A stretch of DNA of 64,000 nt from Micractinium sp. NFX-FRZ. Taxonomy: Eukaryota; Chlorophyta; Trebouxiophyceae; Chlorellales; Chlorellaceae. The notes beneath the pieces are model-generated. The model did no database searches. It had not been told where the DNA came from and saw only the letters and a program-made list of their open reading frames with translations. A program made the translations under genes and the position numbers. The stretch spans positions 19,229 to 83,228 of the forward strand of contig JAPTJF010000281.1 in assembly GCA_029339195.1 (NCBI GenBank). Direction: 5' to 3'. Positions 57,701 through 64,000 of this stretch are shown here, piece after piece (the first letter of the stretch is position 1; each line of letters opens with the position of its first letter).

Positions 57701-60700
57701 CTCCTCCCACCCTGCCTGTATGCAGCCCCGGACACCACACACCCATTCATACAACAGCTTTTCCCAACCCTCCATGGAAGTGCCCATGTAAGGTACAAAC
57801 ACAGGATAGAGGAACGCCTGTGAATGGAACTGCACCCAAACACATCACTGCTACTTGCCCCGCACGCACCTCGTAAAATTCGTCCAGGTGCGGGCTCAGG
57901 CTGCCGCCGCCGCTGACGACGCAGCCGCGGATGCCCAGGGCGGTGCGCACCTTGGCGGCCACCAGCCGCTGGAACAGCCAGTTGAGCGGGGCCAGCAGGC
58001 GGGCAGTCAGCCAGGCCTGAACCAAGGCCACCAGCGGGCGGGGCTGCAGGCAGGCGGGGGCGGGCGAGGGAGATGGGGAGGCAGGCATGCCAGGTGTGCT
58101 ATGGGTGGTGACATGGCCGCCAGGCGGGCAACCAGCCAAGCGTCCTGGAGCAGCGTCCACAGCACACACAACCCGGTCGCTTCCGCCGCAAAATCACCTG
58201 GTTTGCATTCTTCCATGCATACAAGACACGCCCTCATCCACGCGCTGAGGCCCCCACTAATGCACACATGCATCACTCATCCCACAACCTGCCACCTCAC
58301 CTGGATTGCGTACTGGAGGGAGCCCTGAACCACGAGCTGCGCCCCCGCACATGCACACATGCATACACCACTTGTTCCACAACCTGCCACCTCACCTGGA
58401 TGGCATACTGGAGGGACACGCCGTCCACGACGCGCTGCGCCCGCACATACGCGCCCGCGGCGGCCAGCAGGCCCAGGGCCAGCGTGCGGCGCACGGCGCT
58501 CGACTTCTTGAGGGCTTGCAGGACCTGCGCGTGGGGTGGGAGTGCGCGCCAGCAGGGCAGGAAGTGGGGGCCTCCTTTCAGAGAGCATTCAAGGGGTTTG
58601 GCATACACAGACGGTAGGACTGCCGACAGCTTGCTGTGCCAACGCACAGGCGCTGCATCAAGCACAACAGGATAGACAACAAGGGGGTCGAGTGAGATAC
58701 AGAGCAGGACACCCGCTCACCTTGCCAGATGCAGTGCCACCCCCAACCCCCATCCTAGCAGGCATTAAACAAAGCAATTTGCTAGACCAGGAGGTCTCGA
58801 GAGAGAGAGGACCGGACACCCGCTCACCTTGCTGTGCAGGGTGTCGAGCACGAGAGGGACGCACACAAAGTAAGTGGGGGGGAAGGCGGTGAGGTCTGTC
58901 CTGAACTTGAGGATGTTGCTGTACACCTGGCAGGCGCCGCGCGAGAAGATGTAGTAGCTGCACAGCACAATAAGCGGGTTGGGAACAAGGGTTCGGTTGG
59001 GAGGGGGCGTGGGGTGTCAATGAAGGCACCAGGCTTGCGCACAAGAAACACTACTGCACGGCAGGCGCTGCGACAGAAGACTTGGAGTGCAAAGCAGGCG
59101 CAGCCAAGAAGGGTGGCGGCACGGTGGGGGCTAGGGGAGGGTCGGGACAGAGCCCGCCGCTGCGTGCCTGCCCATCCGCCCGCCTCCTGCCCGCCCAACC
59201 TGACATCCCCCCTCCTGCCCGCCCGCCCATCTGCCCCGCCCCCAGCCCGCCCGCCCACCCGCATGAGCGCTCGTAGATGTGCCAGGGCGGGAGGAGGGAG
59301 AGGGAGCGCTCCCCAGGCGACACCTCGAGGAAGAAAGAGAGGTTGTTGACCTGGTACAGCAGGTTGCCGTGGGACAACATCACGCCCTGCAGGGGCGTTT
59401 GTATAGAGGGAAAGGGGGTGGGGCAGGCCCGAGGGGCAGAGGCAGAGCTGACCAGTGAAGCGGCCCCATGATCGGCAAACCCGCACATTTGCCGGTCCAG
59501 TGGAACCAGGTCATCACACACACCGGCCACAGCTTCATCCAGGACGGTGCTCCACAACAACCACCACACACAGCCCTCCTTCCCTTCACCGATGATCTCT
59601 TGCCTCACCTTGGGGTGCCCGTGGTGCCTTATGTGCACTAGACCAGCAGTGCCAGGTCACAACCAAACACCATCCACAGCTCTCCCAGTGCACATGATCT
59701 TAATAACCACCACCTAGTGCACATAATCTTAATAACCACCACCCAGTGCACATAATCTTAATAACCGCCATCCCGCACCGCTCCTCCTTGTGCGCCCCAC
59801 CTTGGGGTGCCCCGTGGTGCCAGATGTGTAGACCAGCGTCGCCAGGTCGGCACTGGAGAGCTCGGGAGGGGCAAAGGCCTGCAGGAAGCGGGGCAGGCAG
59901 GGCACAGCGGGCAGAGCGCAGGTGAGAAGGGCGCGGGTGCAAGAAGCACGACAACAATGCTGCCCTGCCAGCTGGCTGCCAGGGACGCGTATGACAGCAG
60001 AGCCCCTCCCAAAACAAGCAAGCAGCAAAGACCCTCCTTTCTCTGTTGCCAACCCAACTCAGTGGCGTCCACTCACATGGCCTGCTGCCCTGGCCAGCAC
60101 CGAATCGAATGTGTGCACGCGGGGGCCCAGCTCGGCTGCCGCCCCGGGAGAGGCGCCTCCCCACAGCACCACCACAAAGCGCACGGCGGGGGACTGCAGG
60201 GAGGGGCGGGGGCAGAGCGGTGGGCACAGCAGCACTGCACAGCACCGCACAGCACAGCGTGCGGGGGTAGGATGGAAGGCCGGGCGGGACCAGATGTGCG
60301 GCTGGCTGGCGGGGGAGGGCCAGACGCCCAGCACTGCTGCTGCTGCGAGCCGCCAAACCCGCAGCTTGGCCTGGGCAGCCCCCCTGTGGGCAAGGAACTC
60401 CGACCCGCTGTGGTACACGTGCAACGCTCGCCACAGTGAGCACTGACTCCTGCTGCTGCTGCTGCTGCTGCTCAACAAGTGCCTTGACCGCATGGGACTG
60501 GCCCCATGGCCGATTGCACCACCACCATGCAACGGCGGTGCTGATCACATTGAGCTGCTCGCCCTCCCCACCTGGGCAAGGGCAGGCAGGAGCTTGTCGA
60601 GAGTGGCGGCGTCCTGCACCACCAGAGCGCTGCTCTCGCTGCAATCAGAGGCGGCGGCGGTGGTGGCAGCTTGAGAGGGGCGGCGGACACAGGTGAGTGA

Positions 60701-62222
60701 ACAGGCAGAGGGTGCGTCATTAAGCTAGGGTGCGGGTAGGAGCCGGCACTGCCAGCCGCCTGCCTACACACCCAGCCCGCAGCTAGGTACAGCTCTGCCT
60801 GAACCAACGCATCTCCTGAGCTGCTGCGCCACCCGACCCAACTTGAACCAGTACGCACTGAAAGTTTAGTGCTTCAAGTTGACTCTACATCACATTTCAC
60901 TGTTTCACACACTGCACACACGTACTGCCGCCCACCTGTGGTGCATGATGTACTGCAGCTCCTCCAGGCTGCTGCTCACCCCACGCACCTGCAACAGGGC
61001 CCAGAAGAGAACGTCCCAACAAAAGCCAGGGCAACATGAGAACAAAATGAAGGGATGGAGCAGTGGCAGCGTCTGGTGCGCCCCCATGCACAGGCAGCTA
61101 CCGCCACTACCGCCTCCCCCAGCTCGGAGCGCCATGCCGGCACCCGTCGAGGCCTGCGATGAAACTAGTTGTGCCTAGAAAGCAGCCCCGCCTAGCGCGC
61201 CCACGCACCGCGTCGGCCGCCCCGCACTTCATGATGGCTTGGTCGGCCACCAGCCAGCGCCCGCTGTTCTCGCTAAACAGGGAGACCTTGTCGCCCTTGC
61301 TGCAGGCAGGCGGGCAGGCAGGCGGGCAGGGGTGTGGGGTAGAGGCAGGGGAGGCAGGCAAGCGCAAGGACGTGGCGCGAAACCAAAGCAGCTGCTGTGG
61401 TGGCGCCCAGTGGGCGTGCCCCCAAGCACAAGACACGCTGGACGCCGACGGGCCCAACAGCGTCCAATGCAAGCACAGGCAGGCCCGGGTGGGCATGGGG
61501 CGGGCAACGGCGGGCGCAGGCGTCGAGGCAGCGGCGGTCACCTCAGGCCCAGCGCCTGCAGCCCTGCTGCAAACTGGCTGATAGAGCTTGCCAGCTGTAC
61601 AAAACTGTACTGCTCTGCAGGGGCGTGGTGAGGGTCCATGATAGCGAGCGCCTCGCCATGCTGCGCTGCCAGGCCATCCCACCTGCAGCGCAGGTGGAAG
61701 GGCGGGGCGTGAGAGACCGGGGGCCGTGGGCGGGACTGGGACGGGGCAGGCAGTGACGCAAGCTGCGCGCTGCCCAGCAAGTCTGCCTCCCCACGCAGGG
61801 TGGATGAAATAATTTGAAACGTCAAGGGCGGTGGAGGGAGGGGCAGGCAGGCAGAGCATGGGCCTACTCACAGCTGAGGAAGCGTCTGGACGCCAGAGGG
61901 CGCCGGCGCCGGCGGCGGCGCCGCTGGCTGCTGGCCAGGGCGAGGTGACGGCTCCGCTGGCGCCGGGCTGGTCCTGGTGAGTTGAAGCTGCACAGGGGGC
62001 GGTACTGGGGCTTTCAGCGGCAGCAACGGCAAGGAATCCAGCCAAGGAAAAGGAGTTCCACACAGCACGCACCTGACACACTGGAGAGGTGTGCTGCTTG
62101 CTGCTGCGGATGTGGCGGGCGCGCCGGGAGAGGGGCACAGCCAGCGTGACGCCGCCAAAGCGCGGCTCGGCATGTGCTGCACGCCGGGCACCGCCCAGCT
62201 GGGCAGCTGCTGTAAGATGCAT
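54772..62222 (-). CDS. Long-chain acyl-activating enzyme (AAE15/16-like, probably plastid acyl-ACP synthetase)
   Basis: AMP-forming ligase that activates long-chain fatty acids. Twenty phase-consistent exons give 708 residues: 62073-62222, 61872-61987, 61542-61682, 61209-61299, 60936-60988, 60572-60638, 60077-60193, 59801-59878, 59259-59386, 58828-58957, 58396-58524, 57870-58043, 57503-57605, 56993-57045, 56559-56648, 56228-56330, 55878-55976, 55643-55726, 55137-55254, 54772-54874. An Arg/Ser-rich presequence ([18 protein letters not shown]) suggests plastid import. AMP-binding motifs in order: [82 protein letters not shown] and [11 protein letters not shown] (C-terminal Lys). HIYERS followed by a long insert up to the [10 protein letters not shown] region is typical of plant AAE15/AAE16, which act as plastid acyl-ACP synthetases. 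A long-chain acyl-CoA synthetase role is the alternative. The intron after 56228 uses a GC donor. Confidence 0.92.
58285..58345 (-). repeat. Echo of acyl-activating-enzyme exon 58396-58524, 3' edge
   Basis: The exon end and donor (plus-strand 58391-58450, CTCACCTGGATGGCATACTG) are echoed about 106 bp downstream in the intron as CTCACCTGGATTGCGTACTG and following sequence; the preceding CCACAACCTGCCAC also repeats. Confidence 0.85.
58705..58733 (-). repeat. Echo of acyl-activating-enzyme exon 58828-58957, 3' edge
   Basis: GGACACCCGCTCACCTTGC recurs 104 bp apart. The copy at 58814-58832 is the real donor region and this one lies downstream in the intron. Confidence 0.8.
59603..59655 (-). repeat. 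Echo of acyl-activating-enzyme exon 59801-59878, 3' edge
   Basis: CACCTTGGGGTGCCCGTGGT and the next ~30 bases copy the end of the [14 protein letters not shown] exon with its donor (plus-strand 59798-59850). The copy is degraded, with small indels, ~195 bp downstream in the intron. Confidence 0.8.
59684..59770. repeat. 29-bp tandem repeat, three copies
   Basis: Three head-to-tail units (59684-59712, 59713-59741, 59742-59770) with core CAGTGCACATAATCTTAATA differ at three positions. They lie directly downstream of the donor of exon 59801-59878, in the intron. Confidence 0.95.
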
Positions 62223-62418
62223 GTTGTGGTGTCGACGGCGCTTTGCACAGGAGAGCAGCGCCGCCCGAACCCGTTTCAGAGGATGTTATCCCGTCTGGCA
62301 ACGACTGACGTGGCAGTCCTCACTCGCTGAAAGCAGGGCCCATTGCTGGGCTTGGGGCCAGAGCTGAGTACCATACTAACGTGCCACAAGCACAGCCGGG
62401 GCCTCCCACACCACCAGA
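62223..62418. promoter_or_regulatory. Probable bidirectional promoter region
   Basis: Only 196 bp separate the start codons of two divergent genes. Both promoters and both 5' UTRs must fit or overlap here. No core-promoter motif is certain. Confidence 0.45.
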
Positions 62419-63580
62419 ATGCAAATAGTAGCAGCTTGCAGTGGGCTGCTGCCTGCTCGCCCAGCAGCTGCCACCACAACTGCAGCACGTCATAGAGATG
62501 CACTGGTGAGGGCGGATCGCCGGTTGAATGCAAAGAGAGGGCCTCACTGCTGCCGCCGCACCACTGCTGCCGCCTTGCAAGTGGAGGCACCCACCAAGCC
62601 TGTAACCCTGCCCCCCTCCGCCTTGGCTGCCTTGTAGGGCTCGCATCGCCGGGGGAGAGCGTGTATCAGGTGAGAACAAGGGCTCCCACAGTTGTCTTCA
62701 TCAAGATATGAGTTCATGGGTGGCAACACGACGGCGGTGGCGCAATGCGCAAACTCCACCTGGCTGTTCCACACGTGCTGCGCAGGTGGCAGGCTGCACG
62801 TGACCGTATGAGCAGCCAGTCCTGATGCAAATACCGAGTTGGCTCCCCAATTAAGCAGCTCGCACCCCGTAACCCCGCGTCCCCATGCTCCCCTCCGCTG
62901 CAGCCCCGGCGTGCCCGCGGCCGCCTCGAGCAGCAACCTTGGGATGCTGGAGTCGTTGGCCGCGCCCGACATGCAGCAGCAGCAGCAGGCCTTCTTCATT
63001 GAGCAGCAGCAGGCAGCAGCGGCGGCCCAGTTCAGCGGGGGCGGCATCATCAATGTGGACGCGCCTGCCATCAGCGCCTCCCTCTTGGTGCTGCTCATAC
63101 TGTTGGCGCTTTCATTCAACCGCATTCTAGGCCTGGAGCGGCTGCTTGGGTGCGTGCACAACGCACTCGGATGCATTGGCTGGGATGCGTGGCCTGGTTA
63201 TTGTTGGATGCATCGCCAGACTGGCTGTGGCAGGCCTTGTTGACAGGCCTCGCATGCAGGTCTGGGAGTGTTCTTTCCTTCCCGCCTTGTAGTCTTCCTT
63301 CTTTGTATTTACACTGCATACGCTCAATAAAGGTGACGGCTCCTTGGTGTGCGCCCCCAACACTTGCAGAGCTCTCAGCCGTGCCCCCGCCGCCCGCTTG
63401 TAATGCAGGAAGTGGCTGCTGGCGTTGCAGGAGCAACGTGAGTATGAGCGGCGCAACGAGATAATCGTTGCACGGCAAACACTGGAGCAGCAGTTTGAGC
63501 CGGGGGCGGAGGATGCAGAAGGTGGCGATGGGCCGACAACGCCGCCAGCACCTGGCAGCGGCAAGCCGGGGAGCTTGTAA
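62419..63580 (+). CDS. Small single-span membrane protein, possibly plastid, unrecognised
   Basis: Four exons (62419-62505, 62638-62669, 62904-63149, 63409-63580) join in phase to give 178 residues. The two 3' exons are clear; the first two are supported by phase and splice sites only. The N terminus is Ala/Arg/Thr-rich without acidic residues until Asp27, then RRGRACIS, suggesting a transit peptide. A Gln-rich stretch (DMQQQQQAFFIEQQQAAAAA) precedes one membrane span (ISASLLVLLILLALSFNRIL). After it comes a charged helix likely to be coiled (LQEQREYERRNEIIVARQTL), then a Gly/Pro-rich end. TGTAA at 63617-63621 lies 37 bp past the stop. Function unknown. It is divergent from the plastid acyl-activating enzyme. 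Confidence 0.7.
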
Positions 63581-64000
63581 TGCATGTGCAACACGTTGTG
63601 TAGTGAACGAGCCAAGTGTAATCCCAATGCTCGCACCCGCGCCGGGACATGATCAGAAACACAGATAGTGTGGGCACAGCAGCTGGATCGGACGGCACAG
63701 CAGATGGGGGACATGAAGCACAAGGCCGCGCGCGCCCTACCGGTGTCGTAGCAAGAAAACATGAGGGCATATTGCTCACGGTGAGGGCGCTAACATACTG
63801 TCCGACTGCCTTGATTGCGGGTTACATGTTTTGCCATCACAAAAACACGTGCTGCTCAAGGAATCAATCACGCCTGATTGAACCACTGAAGGGCAGGGCT
63901 TGCATGTGGCGTAGCGGGGGCGGGTTCAACACCGTATGTGGGTTGCCACAACAGCAGATGGAGTGGGGGGGGGGCCGGGGTCGACCTGCCGCAGGAGAGC
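63581..64000. other. Intergenic, right edge
   Basis: Contains the presumed polyadenylation signal (TGTAA at 63617) of the small membrane protein gene and nothing else I can support. A poly-G run lies at about 63966-63974. Confidence 0.5.

Overview
The window looks like nuclear DNA of a GC-rich, intron-dense green alga, most likely of the Chlorella clade (Trebouxiophyceae); the genus is inference. The reasons are spliceosomal introns in every recognisable protein gene, with exons of about 30-550 nt and polypyrimidine tracts ending in CAG; several predicted plastid presequences; an intronless eukaryotic-type tRNA-Ala gene; TGTAA-type polyadenylation motifs behind several genes; and gene content typical of green algae (plastid acyl-activating enzyme, ORP lipid-transfer protein, chitin-deacetylase-like wall enzyme). 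No single reading frame holds a whole protein. I assembled each gene from exons whose splice phases agree. The summed exons of the nicotinamidase, YVH1-HAD, FAD oxidase, CWC2, deacetylase, ORP, acyl-activating enzyme and several small genes each come to an exact multiple of three.

Layout. 1-5712 (-): 5' part of a receptor-like kinase with a beta-helix-like ectodomain; its catalytic core runs off the left edge. 6433-8684 (-): nicotinamidase with a Gln-rich tail. 8961-10992 (-): conserved-looking protein of unknown function, divergent from 11245-17548 (+), a YVH1/DUSP12 phosphatase fused in frame to a HAD-family phosphatase. 18577-21013 (-): unrecognised, possibly plastid protein. 21275-21907: protein-like fragments on both strands. 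22306-27044 (+): FAD-linked (PCMH-type) oxidoreductase. 27662-28699 (-): small putative thylakoid protein. 29378-33484 (-): splicing factor CWC2/RBM22-like. 33905-33977 (-): tRNA-Ala(AGC). 35839-42105 (-): secreted and membrane-anchored polysaccharide (chitin) deacetylase. 43380-53275 (+): PH-ORD oxysterol-binding-protein-related protein. 54772-62222 (-): plastid AAE15/16-like long-chain acyl-activating enzyme, divergent from 62419-63580 (+), a small single-span membrane protein.

The genes do not form one pathway. They cover NAD salvage, RNA splicing, lipid activation and transfer, cell-wall modification and signalling, as expected for ordinary nuclear gene space. The most unusual signal is structural. 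Introns again and again hold degraded, same-orientation copies of the edge of a neighbouring exon, including its splice site. I count close to twenty such 'exon-edge echoes' in most of the multi-exon genes. Other notable features are an unusually high share of GC-AG introns, two long near-perfect hairpins inside introns, and two unusual domain fusions (YVH1-HAD; deacetylase with a proline-rich stalk and membrane anchor).
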